A stretch of DNA of 64,000 nucleotides from Acinetobacter sp. XH1741 (GTDB lineage Bacteria; Pseudomonadota; Gammaproteobacteria; Pseudomonadales; Moraxellaceae): positions 1 to 64,000 of the forward strand of contig NZ_CP157428.1 in NCBI RefSeq assembly GCF_041021895.1. Direction: 5' to 3'. The notes under the pieces are model-generated. The model saw nothing but the letters and a program-made list of their open reading frames with translations. It did not search any database and was not told the origin of the DNA. Position numbers and translations under genes: made by a program. Below, piece after piece: positions 53,355 to 62,152 of the stretch. Positions within the stretch are counted from its first letter, which is position 1. Every line of letters starts with the position of its first letter.

Positions 53355-54602
53355 ATGTTAGAACGTTTTTTGAAGAAGCTTCCTTTTTATAACAAGACCT
53401 GGTTTCAATTTATTTTATTCGTAATCAAGCGTTTCGAAGCCGATCGTTGCCGGGAACAAGCTGGCTCTCTCACTTATACGACTCTTTTTGCTGTTGTGCC
53501 GATGCTAACAGTATTTTTAGTTATTATTTCTTCGATTAAAGCGTTGGAACCTGCCAGACAACAGTTACAACATTTAATTTATAGTAACTTTCTACCTAAG
53601 AGCACCATTGCTTTTGATAAAGCACTGAATGCCTTTACTGAAAAATCCAGTAACTTAACCGTTATTGGTGTGTTATTTCTATTTGTCACAACAGTTTTGA
53701 TGCTGACATCAATTGAAACTGTGTTTAACCGGATATGGCGAGTAAAAGAAACCCGCAGTGGTATTGTTGGCTTTATGCGCTACTGGACCATTATTTCACT
53801 TGGTCCAATTATTTTAGGCAGTGCATTTGTTATTTCATCTACTGTTGCGTCCATGAACTTATTAAGTAATAACTTCACGGGTTACCAACTTGATGGTGCC
53901 TTTCTACTCTGGCTTATCTCTTTTGTTCTGACTGTTTTGGGTTTTTTCATTTTATATTGGACCATTCCCAATCGCACAGTTCCGCTCTATTCGGCAGCTA
54001 TAGCAGCAAGTTTAAGTGCCGTATTGTTTGAGATTCTTAAAAACTTATTTAGCTTTGTAATGTCAAACTTTACCAGCTATGAAATTATATATGGTGCTTT
54101 TGCAGCAGTACCAATTTTCCTGTTATGGGTGTTTTTATCGTGGAATATTGTATTACTTGGCGTTGAGGTAAGTTTTGCACTGACAGCTTTTCATTCAGGC
54201 AAAGAGCAAAAAAGACATCCGGTACTCATGCTACTCGATATTTTAGAATTATTTTATAAAAAGCAAAAACTTGGTGAAAGTGTAAATGATAAAGAAGCTT
54301 TAGGAATTTTAGGCCGTGGTGAAATTGGTCGATGGCCCGCTTACGTCATATTACTCGAAGAGCAAAATTTGGTTAAACGCACAGATAAAGATGAATATGT
54401 TTTAGTTCGCAATTTATCTCAAGTCGACTTTTGGAGCTTCTTTACTGCTTTGCCTTATCCACTTCCTTTACGTCAAGATGTATTAAATGTGCATGAGGAT
54501 GACGAATGGATGGAAAAAATTGGCCCTGCTTTAGTTGAATCAAATGATTATTTAGCAGCGAAACTTTCTATTCCACTTTCAACAATTTTTGAAGAGAAAT
54601 AA
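53355..54602 (+). CDS. YihY/BrkB-family inner membrane protein
   Basis: 415 residues. About six transmembrane helices (40-290) with the family motif CREQAGSLTYTTLFAVVPM, and a C-terminal cytoplasmic region that looks like a winged helix. Family once annotated as RNase BN, which is wrong; function unknown. Confidence 0.9.
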   Translation: MLERFLKKLPFYNKTWFQFILFVIKRFEADRCREQAGSLTYTTLFAVVPMLTVFLVIISSIKALEPARQQLQHLIYSNFLPKSTIAFDKALNAFTEKSSNLTVIGVLFLFVTTVLMLTSIETVFNRIWRVKETRSGIVGFMRYWTIISLGPIILGSAFVISSTVASMNLLSNNFTGYQLDGAFLLWLISFVLTVLGFFILYWTIPNRTVPLYSAAIAASLSAVLFEILKNLFSFVMSNFTSYEIIYGAFAAVPIFLLWVFLSWNIVLLGVEVSFALTAFHSGKEQKRHPVLMLLDILELFYKKQKLGESVNDKEALGILGRGEIGRWPAYVILLEEQNLVKRTDKDEYVLVRNLSQVDFWSFFTALPYPLPLRQDVLNVHEDDEWMEKIGPALVESNDYLAAKLSIPLSTIFEEK

Positions 54603-54623
54603 AAAATGAACTAGCTACAGGGC

Positions 54624-55538
54624 TTAACCTTTGTTTGGTTGGCCCTGCTTTAGGCTCATTACTACTATTCCGGATAGCACCAAAATACTTCCAAAAATAA
54701 ATTTCATTTCCAGTGTTTCATCTAATAACAGCACACTAAACAGAACACCAAATAATGGTGTTAAAAAAGAAAATACACCTAATCGTGAAGCTAAATAATT
54801 TCTTAATAGCCAAAACCACAACAATAAGCTTGCGAAAGATACAATCAAGGTTTGAAAACTTAAGCTTAAAACCATTAGAGTTGTTAAATGAATCGTTGTC
54901 TGGTCTGTCAAAAAAGCAATGAATAACAATAAAATAAAGCATCCAGTTAACTGATAAAATAAAGTTTGAGTCGCCGGAGCTTGAGCTAAAGAAGATAAGC
55001 GAACAATAATGGTACTTAATGCCCATGCAATTCCAGCCAAGAGTGCATACAGGTCACCAAGCCACATCTGATTTAAAGCTGATGTATTGATAGCTGTATT
55101 GGTCGGATAAAATGTAATAATAATCCCGATAAAAGCTAGAGCAATACCACCCCATTGCGCTGGGTTCAAACGTTCAGTAGGAAATTTCCAATGCAAACCT
55201 AATGCAACAAAAATTGGCGCTGTATAAAGCAGAACTACAGTATGAGAAGTAGACGTCAACTTTAGGGCTTGGGTTACGAAATAAAATTCTAATGAAAAAA
55301 ATAAAGCGACAAGCGCACCAGCTTTAATGTGCTGATAAGAAAACAGATGAATCGAATGATCACGCCATAATAAAGGTAAAACCAAAATAGCAGATAGCCC
55401 AGAGCGTAAGGCGATTTGCATAATCGGTGTAATATCTGATGCTGCTATTTTTAAAACCACTTGTTGCAGTCCTAAAATCATGCATAAAAGCACCATTAAA
55501 GCCGAAGCTCTGGCATCCAGATTTTTGCGCTCTTCCAT
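54624..55538 (-). CDS. EamA-family (DMT) transporter
   Basis: 304 residues with ten transmembrane helices in two EamA repeats. Probably a metabolite exporter; substrate unknown. Divergent from an AraC-type gene 105 bp away, which may regulate it. Confidence 0.9.
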   Translation of the reverse strand: MEERKNLDARASALMVLLCMILGLQQVVLKIAASDITPIMQIALRSGLSAILVLPLLWRDHSIHLFSYQHIKAGALVALFFSLEFYFVTQALKLTSTSHTVVLLYTAPIFVALGLHWKFPTERLNPAQWGGIALAFIGIIITFYPTNTAINTSALNQMWLGDLYALLAGIAWALSTIIVRLSSLAQAPATQTLFYQLTGCFILLLFIAFLTDQTTIHLTTLMVLSLSFQTLIVSFASLLLWFWLLRNYLASRLGVFSFLTPLFGVLFSVLLLDETLEMKFIFGSILVLSGIVVMSLKQGQPNKG

Positions 55539-55642
55539 TTAGCACCTTTATTTATAGCGAAAAATCAGACTATAGAACTGTCGTGTTTACATGATATAGT
55601 GAAAAACAGACAAGCCATAAGCATTTTCAGGCAATTTTCAAA

Positions 55643-56437
55643 ATGAAAAAATCAGCTCACCGCGTGCAAGATTTTCAAGAAATTCCTGCTCATAACTCAA
55701 TTCCTGATTTACTCTGGTTTCGTGTCCGAAATGCGCCCGTAGAAACAGTTTATCCTCAACATGCACATGCATGGGGTGAATTTATTTATGCTTTTAGTGG
55801 TGTACTCGAAGTTAACATTGATCAAATTAACTATTTAACCCCTCCACCTTATGGAATCTGGCTCCCCCCTTATACAAAACATAGTGGAATTAACCGCAAT
55901 AAAGTAACTCATGCCACCTTGTATATTCATGAGAGTTTGTGTCAAAAATTACCGCAGAAAGCAGGCATATTATTAACGTCCCCTCTTGTACCTGCCTTGC
56001 TAGATCATTTAAGACAACACCCTCAAGATGAAACTCAAACCGAATATTTACGGTTACTTCAAGTTTTATTAGATCAACTCATTCAAGCTGAGTTAGTCGG
56101 TAGTTATTTACCTACAACAAAGCATCCTGCTTTAGCAAAAATTTTAAATGATTTACATGAGTGCCCTGCCGATAATAGTACTTTGCAAGCGCTGGCTGAG
56201 CGAATAAATATGACTGAAAGAACCTTGGCACGGTATAGCCAGAAAGAGTTAGGAATGTCTTTGCATGAATGGCGTCAACGATTAAAAGTAATGAAAGCGA
56301 TGACAATGCTCAATCAAGGCAAAACAATAGAAAGTATTGCTTTGGATTTAGGTTATGCCAGTGCATCGGCATTTATTTATATGTTTAAACGTTGGATGGG
56401 TTTCACTCCCGACCAGTTTCGAAAACTCTATCAATAA
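55643..56437 (+). CDS. AraC-family transcriptional regulator
   Basis: 264 residues. N-terminal cupin-like ligand domain (PQHAHAWGEFIYAFSGVLEV) and C-terminal double HTH (LQALAERINMTERTLARYSQKE; SIALDLGYASASAFIYMFKRW). Typical of sensors that control a neighbouring exporter; here a divergent EamA gene. Confidence 0.93.
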   Translation: MKKSAHRVQDFQEIPAHNSIPDLLWFRVRNAPVETVYPQHAHAWGEFIYAFSGVLEVNIDQINYLTPPPYGIWLPPYTKHSGINRNKVTHATLYIHESLCQKLPQKAGILLTSPLVPALLDHLRQHPQDETQTEYLRLLQVLLDQLIQAELVGSYLPTTKHPALAKILNDLHECPADNSTLQALAERINMTERTLARYSQKELGMSLHEWRQRLKVMKAMTMLNQGKTIESIALDLGYASASAFIYMFKRWMGFTPDQFRKLYQ

Positions 56438-56454
56438 ATTAATCTTGAGTGTAA

Positions 56455-56492
56455 TAAAAAACCCTATTATCCATTGAATAATAGGGTTAAAA
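56455..56492. terminator. Bidirectional terminator
   Basis: Stem aaccctattat / ataatagggtt with a 7-nt loop and A/T runs, between convergent genes. Confidence 0.9.
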
Positions 56493-56507
56493 ATTTAACG
56501 GGTTAAA

Positions 56508-57149
56508 TTATGCTTTAACAAAGGTTTTCCAAACAAAATCTTGAGTCGCACCTTTCAAAGTCATTTTTAACTGATCCCCAGCATTTAATGGGCCGACTCC
56601 TGCTGGCGTACCCGTCATAATGACATCGCCTGGTTCAAGTGAGAATACTTGATTAATATCAACCAATAGATAAGCAATATTAAACATCAGTAAAGCGGTA
56701 TTACCATCTTGACGCAACTGTTCATTAATATGGAAAGTAAATTTAGTCTCTTCCCAATTTGTGATCTCACTTACATCCACCCAGTCCGCAAGCACACATG
56801 AACCATCAAAAGCCTTTGCTCTTTCCCAAGGCTGACCTTTATCTTTTAACTCATTTTGCAAATCACGTAATGTCAAATCCAACCCTAAAGTTACCGCACC
56901 AATAGCGTGGAGTACTTTTTGTGGATCTGTTTCACCTTTTAAAGGCTGGTCAATACGTAAAACAAATTCGCATTCAAAATGACAGCTACCCCAAGCTGGA
57001 TTCCATGAAATGCCTTCCTCTAAACCAATCAAACTACTTGGTGGTTTGATAAACAATACCGGACGTCCTGGCATTGCATTGTTTAGTTCTTTTACATGAT
57101 CGGCATAACTTCTGCCTACACAAACGATTTTTGAAGGACGTGTTTTCAT
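56508..57149 (-). CDS. Fumarylacetoacetate hydrolase-family protein
   Basis: 213 residues. Core of the FAH family: CVGRSYADHVKEL, LFIKPPSS, metal ligands in CEFVLRI, and GDVIMTGTPAGVGPL. It likely cleaves or decarboxylates an acylpyruvate (YcgM type). Followed in operon order by no other gene; upstream is a YcxB-like gene 38 bp away. Confidence 0.9.
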   Translation of the reverse strand: MKTRPSKIVCVGRSYADHVKELNNAMPGRPVLFIKPPSSLIGLEEGISWNPAWGSCHFECEFVLRIDQPLKGETDPQKVLHAIGAVTLGLDLTLRDLQNELKDKGQPWERAKAFDGSCVLADWVDVSEITNWEETKFTFHINEQLRQDGNTALLMFNIAYLLVDINQVFSLEPGDVIMTGTPAGVGPLNAGDQLKMTLKGATQDFVWKTFVKA

Positions 57150-57187
57150 GAAGCTTCCTTTATTGTTGCGGCTATAATTCCAATAAC

Positions 57188-57688
57188 TTATTTCTTAAAT
57201 GTATTTTCAAATACAGTCTGATCTGAAGCTTGAGCGAAGGCGCGTTTAGGTACAATAATGACCGTTTTATTTTTTAGCTCAAGCATATATGTCAGCTTAC
57301 CCGTCGCAAAGGTCTGCACTTCACCATATTGTACGACTTGTTTACGGCCAGCAGCATACAGCTCAAAATAATCCTGATATAAATCGATTCCTTGTTCACT
57401 CTTACCAAATTGATAACGAACAAATTGGCGTTTAAATAGCATTGGCAAAAGCCAATAGCGCATTAAACCTTGCATAACCAAGAAAAAAACACCTAAAGCA
57501 ATATAGTAGCGGCCAACACCTGACAAACCTAGATAAAAGCCCCAAATAATAATCGCAACACTAATAAGAGGTGTTAAAAAACGGGTGAATTGCTTCTTTC
57601 CGAATGTCACCAAGCCGAATCCGTCTTGAGACTCTTCTAAATTTAAATAATAACGTAAAGATAAAGCGCTTTTTTGCTCGGCCATCAC
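57188..57688 (-). CDS. YcxB-like membrane protein
   Basis: 166 residues with two adjacent helices (about 35-75) and a C-terminal PH-like beta domain ending IVPKRAF, as in YcxB/YcgR-C type proteins. Function unknown. Probably co-transcribed with the downstream FAH-family gene. Confidence 0.78.
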   Translation of the reverse strand: MMAEQKSALSLRYYLNLEESQDGFGLVTFGKKQFTRFLTPLISVAIIIWGFYLGLSGVGRYYIALGVFFLVMQGLMRYWLLPMLFKRQFVRYQFGKSEQGIDLYQDYFELYAAGRKQVVQYGEVQTFATGKLTYMLELKNKTVIIVPKRAFAQASDQTVFENTFKK

Positions 57689-57908
57689 TATGTATCAATA
57701 TTGAATAAATCGAAACTATTAGAGCATATTCATCTACGCTTTAAAATGAATCAAAAGAGATTTTTTATTTTTGTCAAACTGTAAAGCTCTTATTACCACA
57801 AGACATTTAGTCGTTTCATATATAGAACATAGATTCATATTTATAGCGCTTATTTCATATTTTTAAACTTATAGAATGTTTCTATCGCCTCTTTTATTGG
57901 AATTCACC

Positions 57909-58601
57909 ATGTCTTTCTTCGCAAAATTATTTGGCTTAAATCAAAAAACGACAGCTCAAGAAGATGTGGTTTTAAAAGCCGCTAAAGAGCTAAAATCTTC
58001 AAATGAAGCTTCTTTCTTAGAACTTATTAAAAATCGCCGTTCCATTTATGCGATTGGAAACAAATTAAACCAATCAGATAATGAAATTGAGGAATTGATA
58101 CAAGAAGCGGTAAGACACAGTCCTTCTGCATTTAACTCTCAATCATCTCGTGCTGTGATCTTATTTGGGCAGTCACATCAAAAATTTTGGAATATCGTTT
58201 TAGACGTTTTAAAAAGTATTATTCCACCTGAAGCCGTCGCTGGAACCGAACAAAAAATTCAAAGCTTTGCAGCTGGTACTGGTACGGTCTTGTTTTATGA
58301 AGATCAAAATGTGGTTAAAAGCTTACAAGAGCAATTTGCAACTTATGCTGATAATTTTCCAATCTGGTCTGAACACTCAACTGCTATTGCACAATTTTCT
58401 GTTTGGAGTGTACTAGCCGAACACGGTATTGGTGCCTCATTACAGCACTATAATCCAATCATTGATGAAAAAATTAATGCCGCATTTAATATTCCAGCTG
58501 AATGGAAATTACGAGCTCAGTTAGTTTTTGGCTCTATTGAAGGTGAAGCTGGTGAAAAAGCCTTTATTGAAGATGAAAGCCGTTTTAAAACATTTGGCTA
58601 A
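57909..58601 (+). CDS. Nitroreductase-family protein
   Basis: 230 residues of the nitroreductase fold: FLELIKNRRSIYAIG, SPSAFNSQSSRAVIL and EHGIGASLQHY. FMN- and NAD(P)H-dependent. ATG at 57909 is supported by ttgga 7 nt upstream; an earlier ATG at 57876 is possible. The 220 bp upstream are AT-rich with no gene. Confidence 0.9.
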   Translation: MSFFAKLFGLNQKTTAQEDVVLKAAKELKSSNEASFLELIKNRRSIYAIGNKLNQSDNEIEELIQEAVRHSPSAFNSQSSRAVILFGQSHQKFWNIVLDVLKSIIPPEAVAGTEQKIQSFAAGTGTVLFYEDQNVVKSLQEQFATYADNFPIWSEHSTAIAQFSVWSVLAEHGIGASLQHYNPIIDEKINAAFNIPAEWKLRAQLVFGSIEGEAGEKAFIEDESRFKTFG

Positions 58602-58625
58602 ATAGTGATTTATTTGAGTTCTTTT

Positions 58626-58658
58626 AAAGCTGGTTGTCATACGCACCAGCTTTTTTTT
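58626..58658 (+). terminator. Terminator of the nitroreductase gene
   Basis: Stem aaagctggt / accagcttt with a 10-nt loop and eight T. Confidence 0.92.
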
Positions 58659-58683
58659 AGTGAAACCTACAAAAAACAGGCAC

Positions 58684-58709
58684 AAAAAAACCGCTATATA
58701 TAGCGGTTA
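58684..58709 (-). terminator. Terminator of tRNA-Arg copy 1
   Basis: Palindromic stem aaccgctata / tatagcggtt; on the minus strand it is followed by seven T. Confidence 0.88.
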
Positions 58710-58719
58710 ATTCTTCAAG

Positions 58720-58796
58720 TGGTGCGCTCAGAGAGATTCGAACTCCCGACCCCTTAGTTCGTAGCCAAGTGCTCTATCCAGCTGAGCTATGAGCGC
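58720..58796 (-). tRNA. tRNA-Arg (anticodon ACG), copy 1
   Basis: A 77-nt cloverleaf GCGCTCATAGCTCAG..., anticodon loop CTACGAA, encoded CCA. Identical to the copies at 62852 and 62968. The wobble A is normally deaminated to inosine. Confidence 0.97.
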
Positions 58797-58799
58797 GTA

Positions 58800-59387
58800 C
58801 TTGATGGAGGGCATTATACGCAGTTTTTCTATTTTAGAAAGACCTTTTTCATCTTTTTGTCATCAAGCGTCTAGTTCTTAGCCATAAGAAAATATCTCTA
58901 TAGCTTAACTTTTCAGAAAGAAGGATTGTTTGTCCATAAAATCTATTTGAAATATTTTTTTTCAATTAAAGTTTTTCTACTTCTAGCATCCAACTTGAGC
59001 ATTTTGACCAAATTGACAGAAACAAAAGCCTAGTTTTTTAGTCAGGATTATATAAATAATATATTTCTACTTATGTAAAAGTATTTTTATAAATAAAATT
59101 ATTTAACTTAAATATGTATAAAAATAATAAAAAATGGGGAAAAATACACTCATATTTAAATAATATATTATAAAAAAAATTATTATTTTTATGTCTAAAT
59201 TAGAATGAATATCTAATTGTTAAAATATTATAAGTACCCATTTCTTTGGGCAGAAATATGCATTGACACTTTTTGAGATCTACCCAATACTAAATTTTAA
59301 TTATTGAGATACATATCTCAATAATTGCCTAACGCAATATATAAATACTTACTTAAAAATACATAAATATACAGGAAATAGACCATC
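58800..59387. other. Long AT-rich intergenic region
   Basis: About 590 bp, extremely AT-rich, no convincing gene. It holds a TTGACA (59263-59268) with a weak -10 and a near-perfect 28-bp palindrome (59299-59326), both upstream of the repeat-protein gene. The rest is unexplained. Confidence 0.7.
59299..59326. promoter_or_regulatory. 28-bp palindrome upstream of the glycine-zipper gene
   Basis: aattattgagat-acat-atctcaataatt, 12-bp perfect arms, centred about 75 bp before the start codon. It could bind a dimeric regulator or form a 5' leader hairpin. Confidence 0.7.
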
Positions 59388-62108
59388 ATGTTTTTATTAA
59401 CAAATCTCGTATCTTCGATCTCAAAAGCTACTCAGGATCTGGGTCACATTGTATCGGTAACCCCCGTTACAAATACAGCTCCCTCTGTGAATATAAACGT
59501 TTCTGATATCAACATTTCTAATGGATCTACTGGAAATGTTTCTACATCAGGCTTACTTTCTAATGTGCTTTCAACTGTAACTAATACAGTTTCACATGTA
59601 ACAACTGGCTTAGGTGGTACTGTTGGCTCAACAAGTCCATTAGGGACTGTAACCAATGTTGTTGGTGGTATAACTAGTGGCCACCCACTTGAAACTGTTA
59701 CTGGCGCTATCGGTGGTGTAACAGGTGGTGCTACCGGAAGCAATCCTCTTGGTGCAGTAACTAATATTATTGGTGGCGTGACTGGTGCTATCGGCGGTGT
59801 AACTGGTGGTGCTACTGGCGGCAATCCGCTTGGTACTGTTACCGACATTATCGGTGGTGTGACGGGTGGCGCTACTGGAAGTAACCCTCTTGGTGCTGTC
59901 ACTAATATTATTGGTGGCGTGACTGGCGCTATCGGCGGTGTAACTGGTGGTGCTACTGGCGGCAATCCGCTTGGTACTGTTACCGACATTATCGGTGGTG
60001 TGACGGGTGGCGCTACTGGAAGTAACCCTCTTGGTGCTGTCACTAATATTATTGGTGGCGTGACTGGCGCTATCGGCGGTGTAACTGGTGGTGCTACTGG
60101 CGGCAACCCGCTTGGTACTGTTACCGATATTATCGGTGGTGTGACGGGTGGCGCTACTGGAAGCAACCCTCTTGGTGCTGTCACTAATATTATTGGCGGT
60201 GTAGTGGGTGGTGGAACGTCTCCTCTTTCTCCAGTGGTTAACATTGTACAAAGTGGTATTGATGTTCTTCAAGGCGTTGAAAGCTTAAAAACGAGTATCA
60301 TCAATACAGGAATTAATACTGTTGCAGGCACCGTAGTTGGTGTGCTTCCTCAAACAGAACATCCTGTTACTGATATCGCTCACCTCGGCACTCTAACTTT
60401 CGAAACTTCTCGTGACACAGTAAATGGTACTTTAGAAACCGTTTCACACTTAGTCGGCGGTGATATTGCAGGAGCAACTCAGTCTGCAACAGGTGTTGTG
60501 GGAACATTGGTTCATAATGGCTCAACTGCAACTGGTATTTTAACTGATATTCTGGGTGGCGTGACTGGCGCTATCGGTGGTGTAACAGGCGGCGCTACTG
60601 GCGGTAATCCGCTTGGCACAGTGACTGACATTATTGGTGGCGTAACTGGCGCTATTGGTGGTATAACAGGCGGCGCTACTGGCGGTAATCCTCTTGGCAC
60701 AGTGACTGACATTATTGGTGGCGTAACGGGTGGTATTATCGGCGGTGGTACATCTCCTATTTCTCCAGTAGTTAACATTGTACAAAGTGGTATTGATGTT
60801 CTTCAAGGCGTTGAAAGCTTAAAAACTGATATTATCAACACAGGAATTAATACTGTTGCAGGCACCGTAGTTGGTGTACTTCCTCAAACTGCGCACCCGG
60901 TGACTGATATTGCTCACCTTGGCACTCTAACTTTCGAAACTTCTCGTGACACAGTAAATGGTGCACTTGAAGTTGTATCTGATTTAGTAGGCGGTAATAT
61001 CCAAGGCGCAACTGATCATGCAACTGGTATTGTCAACACCCTAGTTCATAACGGCTCAACTGCAACTGGTATTTTAACTGACATTCTAGGTGGTGTTACT
61101 GGCGCTATCGGCGGTGTAACTGGTGGTGCTACTGGCGGTAATCCTCTTGGTACTGTTACTGACATTATTGGTGGTATCACTGGTGGTGCGACTGGTGGCA
61201 ACCCGCTTGGTACTGTTACTGACATTATTGGTGGTATCACTGGCGGTGCTACTGGCGGCAACCCACTTGGTACTGTTACTGATATTATCGGCGGTATTAC
61301 TGGTGGCGCAACAGGTGGTAATCCACTTGGTACTGTTACTGATATTATTGGCGGCGTGACTGGTGGTATCGGTGGCGTAACTGGTGGTACATCTCCTATT
61401 TCTCCAGTAGTTAATGTCGTTCAAAGCGGCATCGATGTTCTTCAAGGCGTTGAAAGCTTAAAAACCGATATTATCAATACAGGAATTAACACTGTTGCAG
61501 ACACGGTAGTTGGAGTACTTCCTCAAACTGCGCACCCGGTGACTGATATTGCTCACCTTGGCACCCTAACTTTCGAAACTTCTCGCGACACAGTAAATGG
61601 TGCGCTTGAAGTTGTATCTGATTTAGTAGGCGGTAATATCCAAGGTGCAACTGATCATGCAACTGGCATTGTCAACACCCTAGTTCATAACGGTTCAACT
61701 GCAACTGGTATTTTAACTGACATTCTAGGTGGTGCGACTGGCGCTATTGGTGGCGTGACTGGTGGTGCAACTGGCGGCAACCCGCTTGGCACTGTAACTG
61801 ACATCATTGGCGGTGTAACTGGTGGCGCTACTGGCAGTAACCCACTTGGCACAGTGACTGATATTATTGGTGGTGTAACAGGTGGTGCGACTGGCAGTAA
61901 CCCTATTGGTGTCGTAACAGATATCGTAGGCAGCTTAACTGGCGGTACGACTGGTACAGGTAGCACAGATGTTATTTCTAACTTATTAGGTGGTGCTACT
62001 GGTGGAGTAAGCTCTACAGTATCAAGCGTAGCAAATACTGTTCATACTCTAGTACCTCAGTCATTACTTACTGATCACTTCTTAGATATCTCTGTACATA
62101 CTGTTTAA
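59388..62108 (+). CDS. Glycine-zipper repeat protein with three internal 112-residue modules
   Basis: 906 residues, no family recognised. An N-terminal region rich in V, S and T (1-100) leads into arrays of GGVTGGATG(G/S)NPLG units about 20 residues long, some with a GGVTGAI insert. Glycines recur every fourth residue (GxxxGxxxGxxxG). There are 15 NPLG and one NPIG. Arrays alternate with three copies of a 112-residue module (residues 278-389, 456-567, 669-780). There is no Sec signal, membrane anchor or GXY collagen pattern. It has agga 11 nt before ATG and a terminator at the end. Probably a self-assembling or membrane-interacting protein; the function is unknown. Confidence 0.85.
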   Translation: MFLLTNLVSSISKATQDLGHIVSVTPVTNTAPSVNINVSDINISNGSTGNVSTSGLLSNVLSTVTNTVSHVTTGLGGTVGSTSPLGTVTNVVGGITSGHPLETVTGAIGGVTGGATGSNPLGAVTNIIGGVTGAIGGVTGGATGGNPLGTVTDIIGGVTGGATGSNPLGAVTNIIGGVTGAIGGVTGGATGGNPLGTVTDIIGGVTGGATGSNPLGAVTNIIGGVTGAIGGVTGGATGGNPLGTVTDIIGGVTGGATGSNPLGAVTNIIGGVVGGGTSPLSPVVNIVQSGIDVLQGVESLKTSIINTGINTVAGTVVGVLPQTEHPVTDIAHLGTLTFETSRDTVNGTLETVSHLVGGDIAGATQSATGVVGTLVHNGSTATGILTDILGGVTGAIGGVTGGATGGNPLGTVTDIIGGVTGAIGGITGGATGGNPLGTVTDIIGGVTGGIIGGGTSPISPVVNIVQSGIDVLQGVESLKTDIINTGINTVAGTVVGVLPQTAHPVTDIAHLGTLTFETSRDTVNGALEVVSDLVGGNIQGATDHATGIVNTLVHNGSTATGILTDILGGVTGAIGGVTGGATGGNPLGTVTDIIGGITGGATGGNPLGTVTDIIGGITGGATGGNPLGTVTDIIGGITGGATGGNPLGTVTDIIGGVTGGIGGVTGGTSPISPVVNVVQSGIDVLQGVESLKTDIINTGINTVADTVVGVLPQTAHPVTDIAHLGTLTFETSRDTVNGALEVVSDLVGGNIQGATDHATGIVNTLVHNGSTATGILTDILGGATGAIGGVTGGATGGNPLGTVTDIIGGVTGGATGSNPLGTVTDIIGGVTGGATGSNPIGVVTDIVGSLTGGTTGTGSTDVISNLLGGATGGVSSTVSSVANTVHTLVPQSLLTDHFLDISVHTV
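59760..60182 (+). repeat. Three tandem 141-bp repeats
   Basis: Units begin at 59760, 59901 and 60042 with a partial fourth at 60183. Each encodes 47 residues (a 27- and a 20-residue subunit). They are nearly identical in DNA, so duplication is recent; a hotspot for length change. Confidence 0.93.
60219..60554 (+). repeat. Module copy 1 (336 bp)
   Basis: Encodes SPLSPVVNIVQSG...GILTDIL, residues 278-389. The most diverged of the three copies (for example TEHPV for TAHPV). Confidence 0.9.
60753..61088 (+). repeat. Module copy 2 (336 bp)
   Basis: Encodes residues 456-567; almost identical to copy 3. Confidence 0.9.
61128..61367 (+). repeat. 60-bp tandem repeats
   Basis: Four units of the basic 20-residue repeat between module copies 2 and 3. 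They are the same in protein but differ at synonymous positions, so older than the 141-bp array and under selection for protein sequence. Confidence 0.85.
61392..61727 (+). repeat. Module copy 3 (336 bp)
   Basis: Encodes residues 669-780; differs from copy 2 mainly by silent changes and G to D in the AGT/ADT segment. Confidence 0.9.
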
Positions 62109-62115
62109 TAAAATT

Positions 62116-62150
62116 AAAGAAAGCCACTGATTAAGTGGCTTTCTTTTTTA
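62116..62150. terminator. Bidirectional terminator
   Basis: Stem aaagaaagccact / agtggctttcttt with a 5-nt loop, between the repeat-protein gene and the convergent HAD gene. Confidence 0.93.
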
Positions 62151-62152
62151 TA

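Larger units (their letters stand above)
58669..58803. repeat. Direct repeat copy 1 (terminator plus tRNA-Arg)
   Basis: Nearly identical to 62801-62936. It covers acaaaaaacaggcac, the hairpin with aaccgcta, and the whole tRNA-Arg. The two copies bracket a 4-kb segment with the repeat protein and HAD genes. Confidence 0.9.

Noticed and set aside
59444..60272. Long minus-strand open frames (266 and 210 codons) opposite the repeat gene
   Set aside because: They mirror the repeat units, have no ribosome-binding site, and arise because short repeats lacking stops in one frame lack them in every unit.
59760..61960. CRISPR array
   Set aside because: Repeats are contiguous, in frame and coding, with no unique spacers and no cas genes.
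59388..62108. Collagen-like triple-helix protein
   Set aside because: Glycine spacing is every fourth residue with GG pairs, not every third; no GXY run is present.
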